Positions 16,043 through 25,253 of a stretch of 64,000 bases of DNA are shown here, in pieces. The position numbers and the translations under genes were made by a program. Each line of letters begins with the position of its first letter. Within the stretch, counting starts at the first letter, position 1. Location of the stretch: NCBI RefSeq assembly GCF_027923225.1, contig NZ_BSDI01000049.1, forward strand, positions 27,243 through 91,242. The letters are read 5' to 3'. The notes beneath the pieces were generated by a model. That model was not told the origin of the DNA and made no database searches. It was given only the letters and a program-made list of their open reading frames with translations. Source of the stretch: Phytohabitans aurantiacus. Lineage in GTDB: Bacteria; Actinomycetota; Actinomycetes; Mycobacteriales; Micromonosporaceae.

Positions 16043-16399
16043 GTGGCTGAGGCGGACGACGTTCGCCGCCTGGCGCTCGCCCTCCCCCACGTGGTCGAGA
16101 TCGACAGCGAGGGCTTCGACTTCCGGGTCGGCGACAAGGGATTCGTCTGGTCCTACCCCGAACGCAACCCCGGTCAGCGGCGCGTCATCCGCACCGACAT
16201 CGCCGTGCTGTACGTCGGTGACGAGGCCGAGAAGCAGGCGCTGCTGCTCGGCGAGCCCGAGCTCTTCTTCACCACGCCCGCCTACGACGGCCTGCCCCTG
16301 GTCATGCTGCGACTGGAACGGGTAGACCTCGCGCGCCTCGAGGAACTCGTCACCGACGCCTGGCACATGCGCGCCCCCGGCGACCTGGTGGATCCGTAA
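16043..16399 (+). CDS. MmcQ/YjbR family protein
   Basis: A 118-residue protein starting with GTG 3 nt after the hydrolase stop, so co-transcribed. It has the MmcQ/YjbR pattern: an N-terminal DDVRRLALALPHVVEIDSEG segment, FDFRVGDKGFVWSY and a C-terminal LEELVTDAWHMRAPGDLV. These small double-wing proteins are proposed to bind DNA, without a known role. Between this gene and the next (16400-16598) lies comparatively AT-rich DNA with a CCAGT/ACTGG hairpin near 16549. Confidence 0.75.
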   Translation: MAEADDVRRLALALPHVVEIDSEGFDFRVGDKGFVWSYPERNPGQRRVIRTDIAVLYVGDEAEKQALLLGEPELFFTTPAYDGLPLVMLRLERVDLARLEELVTDAWHMRAPGDLVDP

Positions 16400-16598
16400 C
16401 TCTCGCGTCAACCATCGGGACATTCATTGGTGGCGATTCGGACCGTAACCACTGTCCGGAGATCACACGCACCTTCGCGAACGGACGTCGCTTCCCACCA
16501 CATTGGATGACCACAGTGGACTATTTCACATCGGTAGATTCAACAAGCCAGTAACCAACTGGATCTACTTTTTTGATATAGAAACCACGGGTGGCCAC

Positions 16599-17726
16599 AT
16601 GAGACACTGGGCAAAGATATCGCGAACACTGGCGACGGTGGCTTTGATAACGACCACGGCGGTCGTGCTCGACCAGCAGGCAGCGCTCGCCGCCGACCCG
16701 GTCCCGCCACACTCGACCTGCACGCAGCACACCGTCACGGTGACTCTGTCCGCCAGCGATCCCACGCCGTACACCATGGCGGGCCAGCTGTGCCTCGAGC
16801 CGGACGCGCTGCGTGGCGGCCGTGCGGTCATGTTGATGATCTCGGGGCTGACCTACGACCGCAGCTACTACAACAACCCGCTCACGCCGTACTCGTACTC
16901 GTGGGTATATTCCGCGACCCAGCACGGATACTCGACGTTCAACATCGACCGGATGGGGGTCGGGCTCAGCAGCCGTCCGCCCGCGGACAAGCTGACCGTC
17001 TACAACCAGGCGTACGTCACCGAGCAGATCGTGCGGAAGCTGCGCGCCGGCGCGATCGGCGGGCGGGCCTTCCCCATCGTCATCGGCGTCGGCCACTCGC
17101 TGGGCGCCGGCATCCTGCAGTACCTGGCCGGCACCGTCACCGACAAGACGGGAGTCCCCGACTACCTGGTCTTCTCGGCCTGGCTGCATCAGGGTTACCT
17201 GCCGGCGGTCACCTATCTCGGCAACTCCCTGCACCCCACCAGCAGCGATCCCGTCCTCGCCCCGAAGAACTATCCCACCGGATACATGACGACGAAGCCC
17301 GGCACCCGCGGCACGAACTTCTATCACGCGGCGGGCGCGGACAGCGCCGTGATCTCGTTTGACGAGTCGGCCAAGATGCCCGGCACGCTCAGCGAGCGCC
17401 AGTCGCTCGGTGCGGTGCGGACGTCGAACGTCACCAGCACCATCACGGTGCCCGTGGCGCTCTCCGTCGGCGAGTTCGACACCTTGCAGTGTGACGCGGC
17501 CACGCCCGGCCTGAGCTGCGCGACCGCCGCGGCCATCAAGACCCGGGAAGCGCCGTACTACGGCCCCAAGGCGTGCCTGACCACGTTTTCGGTCGACAAC
17601 ACCGGGCACTCGGTCACCCTGCACTACAAGGGGCTTGACTCGTTCAATTTCGTGCACAACTGGCTGGACGACAACCTGATCAACAAGGCGCACCTCAAGG
17701 ACGCCAACGGCTGCATACCGGCCTGA
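16599..17726 (+). CDS. secreted alpha/beta hydrolase
   Basis: A 375-residue exported hydrolase. The ATG at 16599 was chosen since it places the signal peptide (basic start, hydrophobic TLATVALITTTAVVL, cleavage near ALAAD) at the N-terminus; a start 96 nt upstream would bury it. The nucleophile motif is VGHSLGAG (Ser near residue 168), the acid probably lies in LSVGEFDTLQCD and the base in DNTGHSVTLHY near residue 345. Four or more cysteines in the mature part suggest disulfides. The family resembles extracellular actinobacterial lipase/esterase-like proteins. Confidence 0.8.
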   Translation: MRHWAKISRTLATVALITTTAVVLDQQAALAADPVPPHSTCTQHTVTVTLSASDPTPYTMAGQLCLEPDALRGGRAVMLMISGLTYDRSYYNNPLTPYSYSWVYSATQHGYSTFNIDRMGVGLSSRPPADKLTVYNQAYVTEQIVRKLRAGAIGGRAFPIVIGVGHSLGAGILQYLAGTVTDKTGVPDYLVFSAWLHQGYLPAVTYLGNSLHPTSSDPVLAPKNYPTGYMTTKPGTRGTNFYHAAGADSAVISFDESAKMPGTLSERQSLGAVRTSNVTSTITVPVALSVGEFDTLQCDAATPGLSCATAAAIKTREAPYYGPKACLTTFSVDNTGHSVTLHYKGLDSFNFVHNWLDDNLINKAHLKDANGCIPA

Positions 17727-17744
17727 CACCGGCACCGGGCCGCG

Positions 17745-20252
17745 TCACTCGGCATGGATCGCTTCCAGTACGTCGAGTTTCGCGGCCCGGCGGGCCGGCC
17801 ACAGCGCGGCGACCACGCCGACCAGTGCGGCAGCCGCCAGCGTGAGCGCCAGGCGACCCCAGGGCAGCACGAGCGTCCACGTGCTGATGCCCAGGACGGT
17901 GACCAACTCGCCGACCGCCCAGCCGAAAAAGACCCCCAGCCCGACACCGAGCAGCCCGCCGAAGAGCGAGATGACGATGGACTCCAGCCGGATCATCCGC
18001 TTGACGGCGGAGCGGTCCAGGCCGACGGCGCGCAGCAGGCCGATCTCCCGCGCGCGCTCGTGCACCGACATCGCGAGGGTGTTGACGACGCCGAGAACCG
18101 CGATGACGACGGCGATCGCCAGCATTCCATAGAGGATGTTCAGGATGATGCCGACGGTGCCGGTGATGTCGTCGACCAGGTCCCGCCGGTCCTGTACCCG
18201 GATCGCGGGACTGTCGCCCAGCGCCTCCCGCAGGATGCGCTTCGTCGCCTCGCTGGCGCCACCCTCGGTCTTCACGAAGACCGTCGTGTCGGCGACCCGG
18301 TCCAGGTGGCGGTCCATTGTGGAGATGTCGGTCTTCACTCCGTCGTCGAAGCTGCTGTCGTACAGGCCGGTGATCGTCAGGTGGGCGCTGACCCCGTCCG
18401 GCCAGGTGACCTCGATGCGATCGCCCAGCCGCCAACCCTTGGCCGTGGCGGTGGGCGCGTCGACGATGGCCGTCTCCCCCGCGGTGAACGTGCCCTCGAT
18501 GAAGCCCAGGTCGAGCAGCTCGTCGACGTCGCTGGCCTTGAGGCCGACCACCGTCTGGTTCGTGCCCTCGACGCTGGCCTGTACCTCCCGCCGGGGTGAG
18601 GACGCGACCACGGCGTCCAGCCCGCGCAGTTTCCTTTCCGTGTCCGCCGCCAGCGGGCCGGCGCCCACCATGCTGACCACATAGTCAGCGCGCAGGTTGG
18701 CGGTGGCGAGCGCGTCCGTGGTCCGGTAGGCGCTGGCGCCGATGACGGTCAGGCCGGTGATCAGGGTGAGGCCGGTGGTCAGCGCCGAGGCGGTCGCGGC
18801 GGTGCGGCGCGGGTCGCGCAGGGCGTTCTGGCCGGCGAGCGTTCCCGGTACCCCGAAGCGGCGCAGCACCGGGCCGGCGGCGGCGATCACGGGCCGGGAC
18901 AGCAGCGGGGTGAGGACGAAGACGCCGGTCAGCAGCAGGACGGCGCCGAGGCCGAGCCAGCCTTTGCCGTCGACCATCGTGGTGGCGGCGACGACCAGGA
19001 CGAAGCCGCTCGCGGCCAGGGCCGCGCCGATGGCGTTACGCACGACCAGGCCGCGCGTGGTGGCCGGCGCGTGCACGCTGCTCATCGCGGCGACCGGTGG
19101 GATCCGCGCGGCGTGCCTGGCCGGCAGCCACGCGGCGAAGACGGTGACACCGACACCGATGGCCAGGGCGGCGACGACGGTGGCGGCGCCCACGACCAGC
19201 GGGCCGTCCGGCAGCGTACTGTCCATCGTGTACACGATGCCGCGCACCCCGGCCCCGGCACCGATGCCGATGGCCAGACCCGCCGCGGACGCGATCAGGC
19301 CGACCGTGGCGGCCTCGGCCAGTACCGCGAGGGTCACCTGCCGGCGGCTGGCACCGACCGCGCGCAGCAGCGCCAACTCCCTGGTGCGCTGGGCGACAAG
19401 CATCGTAAACGTGTTGACGATCAGGAAAGCGGCCACGAACAGCGCGATACCGGCGCAGGCGAGCAGCACCTGGCCGAGCATCCGGACGCCGCCCGCGTTG
19501 ACGTCCGCCTGTTCGGCGGCGAGGCCGGCGGCGGTGACCGCCTCGGTACCGTTCGGCAGCACCGCCTCGGCCCGCCGCCGCAACGCCTCGGGCGACGTGC
19601 CCGGCGCGGCCCTCAGGTCGATCTGGTTGTACCGGCCGGGCGCGGCGAACAGGCGCTGGGCGGTGGCGGTGTCGAACAGGACGAGGGTGCCGCCGGCGGC
19701 GACGTTCCCGTCGTCGGTGGTGAAGACGCCACTGACCCGCTGCTCGATGACCGGTCCGCTGACGGACAGCCGGACCGTGTCGCCGACCCGGTACCCGGTG
19801 CGTTCTGCCGTCCGGTGGTCGATGGCGATCTCACGCTCGGATCGCGGCGGCCGGCCGTCAGTCAAGGGGTATCGCGCACCGCCGGCCTCCGGGTAGTTGG
19901 CGCCCTGGGTCTGCCAGCCCTCGCCGACCAGCGCGCCGTCGCGGCCGGCGAGCGCGGCGAAGCCGGAGGCGGTGCCGGTGGCGGCGCTCACCCCTGGCAG
20001 GGCGCGCGCCCGGTCGAGCGTCTCCTGGCCGAGCAGCCGGCCGGAGCCGAGCTCGCCGAAGCCGACCACGGGCCGGATCCGCACGTCGAGATGGTCGAAG
20101 CTCTTCTTCGAACTCTCGGCGTACGCACCCGTGATGCTGCCCGCGAAGACCAGGGTGCCGGCGACGAAGGCGACGCCGAGCGTCACGGCGAGCGCGGTCA
20201 TCAGCAGCCGGGCCTTGTGCGCGAACACGTTACGCAGCGCGGCACGAACCAT
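17745..20252 (-). CDS. ABC transporter permease, MacB/FtsX (ABC3) type
   Basis: An 835-residue protein with an N-terminal helix (ARLLMTALAVTLGVAFVAGT), a large external MacB-like periplasmic domain, a cluster of three helices at residues about 260-430, a second helix and external domain, and three C-terminal helices at about 700-825 with the FtsX motif AREIGLLRAVGLDRSAVKRM. The pattern TRELALLRAVGASRRQV in the first block is the matching half, so it is a duplicated FtsX module. No ATPase gene is adjacent on either side, which is unusual, as these permeases are nearly always next to a LolD-like ATPase. Confidence 0.85.
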   Translation of the reverse strand: MVRAALRNVFAHKARLLMTALAVTLGVAFVAGTLVFAGSITGAYAESSKKSFDHLDVRIRPVVGFGELGSGRLLGQETLDRARALPGVSAATGTASGFAALAGRDGALVGEGWQTQGANYPEAGGARYPLTDGRPPRSEREIAIDHRTAERTGYRVGDTVRLSVSGPVIEQRVSGVFTTDDGNVAAGGTLVLFDTATAQRLFAAPGRYNQIDLRAAPGTSPEALRRRAEAVLPNGTEAVTAAGLAAEQADVNAGGVRMLGQVLLACAGIALFVAAFLIVNTFTMLVAQRTRELALLRAVGASRRQVTLAVLAEAATVGLIASAAGLAIGIGAGAGVRGIVYTMDSTLPDGPLVVGAATVVAALAIGVGVTVFAAWLPARHAARIPPVAAMSSVHAPATTRGLVVRNAIGAALAASGFVLVVAATTMVDGKGWLGLGAVLLLTGVFVLTPLLSRPVIAAAGPVLRRFGVPGTLAGQNALRDPRRTAATASALTTGLTLITGLTVIGASAYRTTDALATANLRADYVVSMVGAGPLAADTERKLRGLDAVVASSPRREVQASVEGTNQTVVGLKASDVDELLDLGFIEGTFTAGETAIVDAPTATAKGWRLGDRIEVTWPDGVSAHLTITGLYDSSFDDGVKTDISTMDRHLDRVADTTVFVKTEGGASEATKRILREALGDSPAIRVQDRRDLVDDITGTVGIILNILYGMLAIAVVIAVLGVVNTLAMSVHERAREIGLLRAVGLDRSAVKRMIRLESIVISLFGGLLGVGLGVFFGWAVGELVTVLGISTWTLVLPWGRLALTLAAAALVGVVAALWPARRAAKLDVLEAIHAE

Positions 20253-20343
20253 GCAATCAGCCTCTCGAACGGCGCCGCCGCGGGCATTCCCGCACGGTGG
20301 AGTCTTCGGGGTATACCTAGCACTACCGGTACAGTGCTTCGCC

Positions 20344-21333
20344 GTGGGACTGTTCAGTGGAAAGAACGAGCCGACACCACCACCCGCCGGGCCGGCTATC
20401 GACCCGTGCCAGGGTGATCCGGCCGCGCGGTTCCTGCGGGCGGCGCTGGAGCGGCGAGACTGGCCGACAGCGCGCGACTTCCTGTCATCCATCACCGACC
20501 GCGACGACCACGCGTTCTACCTGTCCATCTGCGGCGACGTCGCCGCAGTCCAGGACTGGATCCCGCGGTGGGTGGCGGCCGAGCCGCAGTCGACGCTCCC
20601 CCGCCTCGTACAGGGCGTGCACGCGGTCTACTGGGCGTGGGAGGCGCGTGGCGCGGCGTACGCGGACCAGACCCCGCAGTCGCGGCTCCAGCTCTTCTTC
20701 CACCGCGTCGTCTTCGCCGACAACTGCCTCGACGAGGTGGCCCAGCGCGACCCGCACGACACGACCGCACGCGCGTTCCTGCTCAACTCCGGGATCGGAC
20801 GCCAGGTCGACATCACCGAGCAGGGGCGCCGCTTCACCGAGGTGGTGCGGCGCCACCCGCATCACAAGTGGGCACACGGCGCGATGCAGCAGTACCTGTG
20901 CGCGAAGTGGCACGGCAGCCACGAGCAGATGTTCGCGTTCGCCCGCCAGGCCGCGCGCAACGCCCCGGCCGGCAGCCCGCTGCACGGCGCGATCGCCGAG
21001 GCACACCTCGAGAAGTACGTGGACCTGGGCCGCGCCGGTGCCAGCGCCGGCTACCTGGAGCAGCCCGAGGTGACCGCCGAGCTGATGGCCGCCGCCGAGC
21101 GGTCGGTGCTCCACCCGGCGTACGAGCGCCGCCCGGGTTGGCCGCGACTGCACAACACGTTCGCGTTCGTGCTGCACCGGGCCGACCAGTACCAGGAGGC
21201 GTACCGGCTCTACCAGGAGATCGGTGACGACCACATCACCGAGCACCCGTGGGACTACTGGAACCCCGAGCGGCCGCTCGACTACTTCCTGACCCACCGC
21301 CAGCCCCTCTACACCTGGATGGACCAGCAGTAG
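20344..21333 (+). CDS. hypothetical protein with TPR-like helices (DUF4034-like)
   Basis: A 329-residue cytoplasmic protein with GTG start. It is made of paired helices with an alanine/arginine-rich superhelical pattern (FLRAALERRDWPTARDFL, AHGAMQQYLCAKWHGSHEQM, EAYRLYQEIGDDH), and includes HAVYWAWEARG, which recalls DUF4034 proteins of actinomycetes. No catalytic motif is seen. It is divergent from the orphan ABC permease, with a GGTATACC palindrome near 20310 between them. A protein-interaction role is plausible but is inference only. Confidence 0.6.
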   Translation: MGLFSGKNEPTPPPAGPAIDPCQGDPAARFLRAALERRDWPTARDFLSSITDRDDHAFYLSICGDVAAVQDWIPRWVAAEPQSTLPRLVQGVHAVYWAWEARGAAYADQTPQSRLQLFFHRVVFADNCLDEVAQRDPHDTTARAFLLNSGIGRQVDITEQGRRFTEVVRRHPHHKWAHGAMQQYLCAKWHGSHEQMFAFARQAARNAPAGSPLHGAIAEAHLEKYVDLGRAGASAGYLEQPEVTAELMAAAERSVLHPAYERRPGWPRLHNTFAFVLHRADQYQEAYRLYQEIGDDHITEHPWDYWNPERPLDYFLTHRQPLYTWMDQQ

Positions 21334-21399
21334 GCGCATTCCGTTTGGAGCGCCGCCAGCGGGGAATAGGCAGCGGCAAATCATACGTGAGGAGCGCCG

Positions 21400-22677
21400 A
21401 TGTCACGCCGCCGCACACCGATCGCCGCCGCCGCGCTACTGCTGGCCACGACCGGCGCCCTCACCGGTGCCCAACCGGCGGCCGCCACCGCCAATGTGTA
21501 CTATGTGGACAGTGTCGACGGCGACGACGCCCGCGGCGGCGGGTCACCGGACCAGGCGTGGCGGAGCCTGGCACGGGCCAACAGCGCCGCCCTCGCACCC
21601 GGTGACCAGTTGCTACTGGCCCGCGGTAGCCGCTTTTCGGACCGGCTCACGGTAGCCACGAGCGGTACCCCGGACGCGCCGATCCTCATCAGCGCCTACG
21701 GCGCCGTCGGGAACACCCCGGTCATCCAGTCGACGCCGACCGACGGCCCCTGCGTCACCCTCGACGGTTCGTACGTGACGCTGACCTACCTCGACATCCA
21801 CAACTGCGCCGGGCCCGGCGGTGTGCTGATCCGGGGCGACTCGGTGGTGGTCAGCCACAACATCGTCAGCAACAACACGACCGGCATCGACGTCTACCCG
21901 AGCTCCGAGGACGCCCGCATCCTCGATAATGACATCGTCGACAACAACCGGATGATCGTGAACACGCCCGGCGGGGACGACGACCACGGCGCCTTCGGGA
22001 TCCTGCTGCAGGGGCTCCGCACCGAGGTCGCCGGCAACCGCATCTCCGGCAGCCACGCGGTCTCCCACGACTATGGCCTCGACGGTGGCGCGGTTGAGAT
22101 CTACGGCGGTCAGCAGAACGTCGTCCACCACAACATCTCCGTCGACAACGTCACCTTCGCCGAGCTGGGCAACGCCGCCACGCGGGACAACACGTACGCG
22201 TACAACGTCGTGCGCTCCAGTTTGGACATCGCGGCAGGCCTGGTGACGCGCGGCGCGCGCGACGGCTTCGGCCCGGTCACCGGCACCGTTTTCACGCACA
22301 ACACCGTCTACGTGACCGGCGCGCAGAGCTACGGACTGGCGTGCTACGGCGGCTGTGACGCCACGATCCTGCACGCGAGCGACAACGTGCTGGTGGCCGG
22401 ATACCGCTCCGGGTACACCGACGGCGTCTACGCGGGCGGCAACAACATCTATCACGGCAGCACGTTCGACGGCCAGCCCGCGGCCACCGACGCCTGGGCC
22501 GACCCGCTGTTCCGCGACGCGGCCGCCGGAGATCTGCGCCCGACGGCTGGCAGCCCCATGGTCGACACCGCCGTCGGCGCCGGCTACCCCACCGACCTGG
22601 ACGGTGTAACCATCCCCGTCGACGGCAACCAGGACGGCGTCGCCGTGGCCGATCGCGGCGCCTACGAATACCACTAA
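21400..22677 (+). CDS. secreted right-handed parallel beta-helix protein
   Basis: A 425-residue exported protein; GAGGAG precedes the ATG, and the signal peptide ends near AAATA. The mature protein starts with the pattern VYYVDSVDGDDARGGGSPDQAW found in pectate-lyase-like (PbH1) proteins, then repeats of NN/GI turns such as SHNIVSNNTTGIDVYP and NDIVDNNRMIVNTPGG, ending with LRPTAGSPMVDTA and VADRGAYEYH. This is a polysaccharide lyase or glycosidase scaffold; catalytic residues cannot be named. It converges on a PL8 lyase gene, 13 nt away, so both may target uronic-acid polymers. Confidence 0.8.
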   Translation: MSRRRTPIAAAALLLATTGALTGAQPAAATANVYYVDSVDGDDARGGGSPDQAWRSLARANSAALAPGDQLLLARGSRFSDRLTVATSGTPDAPILISAYGAVGNTPVIQSTPTDGPCVTLDGSYVTLTYLDIHNCAGPGGVLIRGDSVVVSHNIVSNNTTGIDVYPSSEDARILDNDIVDNNRMIVNTPGGDDDHGAFGILLQGLRTEVAGNRISGSHAVSHDYGLDGGAVEIYGGQQNVVHHNISVDNVTFAELGNAATRDNTYAYNVVRSSLDIAAGLVTRGARDGFGPVTGTVFTHNTVYVTGAQSYGLACYGGCDATILHASDNVLVAGYRSGYTDGVYAGGNNIYHGSTFDGQPAATDAWADPLFRDAAAGDLRPTAGSPMVDTAVGAGYPTDLDGVTIPVDGNQDGVAVADRGAYEYH

Positions 22678-22690
22678 CCCGAGCGCCGCC

Positions 22691-25201
22691 TCACCGGAGC
22701 GTCGCGGTGAAGGTGCGGCCGTAGGCGTGCCGGGTCGTGACGTCGACACGGGTGCCGCCGGCGCAGGGGCGGACACGAAGGCCCTCGTCGGCCGACACGA
22801 CCCGCAGCCTCCGGCCGTGGATGGTCAGCGTGACGGTGTCGCGCCCCATCGTCGGATCCGATACGGCGATCGACGTGGCGCCGTTCGGGGCGGTGCGCAC
22901 GATCGCCGAGGCGGGGCCCTCGATGGCGAGGTGTCCGGCGTGGTGGACGCCGGCGGCGAAGACGTTGACCCCCACGATCCGCAGTCCACTGTGGATGACC
23001 GCCTGGACGCGGCTGGTGTTGACAAGAACGGTGGCGCGAGACCGCAACGCCCCGCCGGGAGCGTTGGGGATGATGGCGTACGCCACGGTGGCGGGCGCCG
23101 CACCGGCCGGTTGCTCGTAGCCGAGGGAGAACACCCGCTTCGAGACCAGCGTGTCTGGATTGGACAGCCGCACCACGCGCCGGCTGGCGGTCACCTCGTC
23201 GAGGGTGACCGTCGCCCGTCGCCGGTCGAGAAACACGTACCCGACCGACGTGCCCTGCGTCGCGTTCGCGTAACGCAGCCACTCCAGCCGCGCGGTGCCC
23301 GTACCCGACCACGCCCCGCCGTCGCGCCGCTTCCCGCTCAACACGACATCGTCGGGGACCGCGGCAATCCGGCTGTCGATGGTCGTCGTCACCGCCCGGC
23401 CCGCGGCGTCACCCACGCCCGCGGCGAGCACCACGATCTCGTCGTCGAACATGAACCACGACTTGGTTGCGGTGGCGTTGCGGTAGGCCACGAAGTCGTC
23501 CGGAAGCTCGCCGGCCCGCTTGGCCGCGTAGGCGAAGTCGTCGGACTGCACCAAGCCCGCCACGCCGTAGGCGCCGAGCACGGCGCCGCCCGAGAAGTCG
23601 TTGGTGCCACGCGGGAAGTAGACGTACCTGTTCTGCGACTCGGACGACGAGGTGAACCCGAGCGCCGGATTCTCGTACCACATCGTGCCGTAGAGCTGCG
23701 GGATGGTGAGCCGGCTCTCCACGGGTGCGGTCACACCGGCCAGCCGGTACGGCGAGACGGTCGCGTAGTGGTCGACGCCGAACGCCTGCGTCTGATCCTG
23801 CCCGGCCAGGTACAGGTAGTACGCGCCGTCTCCCTGGAACCAGGGCATCAGGTTCTCGCCGTTCATGTACTCGTACTTGCTGATCCGGCTGGAGCTGCGG
23901 GCCAGCGCGAAGGCGTACCCGGGGCGCCGGTGCACGTGCTTGTCCATGGCGTTGAACGCGACGCTGCGCTCGGCGGCGCTCAGGTCCAGGGCCGGTGTCG
24001 AGGCGTCGGCGAGGATGCCGGCGTACCGCACGATGCTGACCGGCGACACGAACGTCGTGGGGTTCAGCGCCGACCGCGACGACTGCCGCAGGTGCTTGAC
24101 GTATCCGCGCAACGCCGTGGCATCGCTACCGGTGGCGTACCCGGACAGGTCCACAATGGCCTCGACCACCTGCGCCACGTCGGCGTACCCGGTGTTCGTC
24201 CGGGACACCGCGCGGCCCTTGACGACCTCCATCAGGTAGCCCTCGAAGATGAGCGGGGCGAAGCCGTCGACGATCCAGCCCTGCACCACGCCGACGAGCT
24301 CACCGCCCTGCGCGAAGCTCGTGCCGTCGAGGGTCTTGACGCTCTGCACCACCCGGGTCAGCAGCGCCTTGCCGTACGAGCCCGTGTACGCCACCGAGGA
24401 GTGCTGGATGAAGGAACCGTCCGCGTAGTACCCGTCGGTGACACCGTGCCGCAGGTCGTACGGGTCGATGGTGGCGTACACGGTCAGCTGGTCGGCGACC
24501 GCCTTGCCGACCCGGGCACCATCGCCGAGCACGGCGCCCTGCAGGATCCGGTTGGCGGTGATGTCGGCCAGGTTGGCTCCAGTGTGGAACCGCGAGTTCA
24601 GGTCCACGTCGCCGTCGCGGCCGTTGCGCAGGTAGGCGTCCATCGAGGCGACGTAGGTGGCCGGCAGGTCGGGCCGGTACGCGGCGAGCTCGGGGGCCAG
24701 CAGCACCAGCGTCCGGCTGACGTCGGTCGAGATGCCGATCTCCCAGTTGTGCCAGTTGCCGTAGTACCCCTTGGACTGGTCGCCGTACCAGGTCTCGTGC
24801 ATCGTTGCCAGGCCGTCGATGACGCGCCGCCGCACCGCGACGTCGCCATACAGGGCCGAGCCCGGCGCCCGCGTGGCCAGCGCGATCTCGTAGAGGCTCT
24901 GCGAGGTCCGCTTGAGGTTGACGTCGCTCGTGCCCAGCGGCACGCCCTTGAACAGCTCCCCCGCACCGGCCTGGTCCATGGCCGTCAGCCAGGTGCGGGC
25001 GGTCGAGTCGATGGCCGACAGCTTCGCCGCGACATCGGGATGGGCGTTCGACTCCACGGTGCCGGCGAACATCGCGACCATGTTGCTCATCAGTGTGGCG
25101 AAGTCGGTGCTCTCCGCGGCACGTGCCGGCCGCGCACCGACCACCGCCAGCAACGCCGCCGCCGGAACCGTCGACAACACAGCACGACGCGATACCTGCA
25201 T
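22691..25201 (-). CDS. polysaccharide lyase family 8 (hyaluronate/chondroitin/xanthan-lyase-like)
   Basis: An 836-residue secreted lyase. The N-terminus has an SRRAVL twin-arginine-like motif and a hydrophobic stretch ending ARPARAAES. An alpha/alpha-toroid of about 370 residues holds the aromatic patch (YYGNWHNWEIG), then the catalytic set: Asn217 in ITANRIL, His267 and Tyr276 in FIQHSSVAYTGSYG, spaced as in the pneumococcal enzyme. The PL8 linker NGENLMPW and beta-sandwich domains follow (KSWFMFDDEIVVLAAGV). It cleaves uronic-acid polysaccharides by beta-elimination. Substrate choice among hyaluronan, chondroitin and xanthan cannot be read. Confidence 0.9.
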   Translation of the reverse strand: MQVSRRAVLSTVPAAALLAVVGARPARAAESTDFATLMSNMVAMFAGTVESNAHPDVAAKLSAIDSTARTWLTAMDQAGAGELFKGVPLGTSDVNLKRTSQSLYEIALATRAPGSALYGDVAVRRRVIDGLATMHETWYGDQSKGYYGNWHNWEIGISTDVSRTLVLLAPELAAYRPDLPATYVASMDAYLRNGRDGDVDLNSRFHTGANLADITANRILQGAVLGDGARVGKAVADQLTVYATIDPYDLRHGVTDGYYADGSFIQHSSVAYTGSYGKALLTRVVQSVKTLDGTSFAQGGELVGVVQGWIVDGFAPLIFEGYLMEVVKGRAVSRTNTGYADVAQVVEAIVDLSGYATGSDATALRGYVKHLRQSSRSALNPTTFVSPVSIVRYAGILADASTPALDLSAAERSVAFNAMDKHVHRRPGYAFALARSSSRISKYEYMNGENLMPWFQGDGAYYLYLAGQDQTQAFGVDHYATVSPYRLAGVTAPVESRLTIPQLYGTMWYENPALGFTSSSESQNRYVYFPRGTNDFSGGAVLGAYGVAGLVQSDDFAYAAKRAGELPDDFVAYRNATATKSWFMFDDEIVVLAAGVGDAAGRAVTTTIDSRIAAVPDDVVLSGKRRDGGAWSGTGTARLEWLRYANATQGTSVGYVFLDRRRATVTLDEVTASRRVVRLSNPDTLVSKRVFSLGYEQPAGAAPATVAYAIIPNAPGGALRSRATVLVNTSRVQAVIHSGLRIVGVNVFAAGVHHAGHLAIEGPASAIVRTAPNGATSIAVSDPTMGRDTVTLTIHGRRLRVVSADEGLRVRPCAGGTRVDVTTRHAYGRTFTATLR

Positions 25202-25253
25202 CGCATGAAACTACTTTGCAGACGCTCGCCTGACTAGGGTCAATTTCTTCAGG

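Noticed and set aside
22727..25237. An 836-codon open frame antisense to the PL8 lyase
   Set aside because: It is as long as the lyase but has no family motifs, and arises from strong codon bias on the opposite strand; the minus-strand frame has signal peptide and intact catalytic residues.
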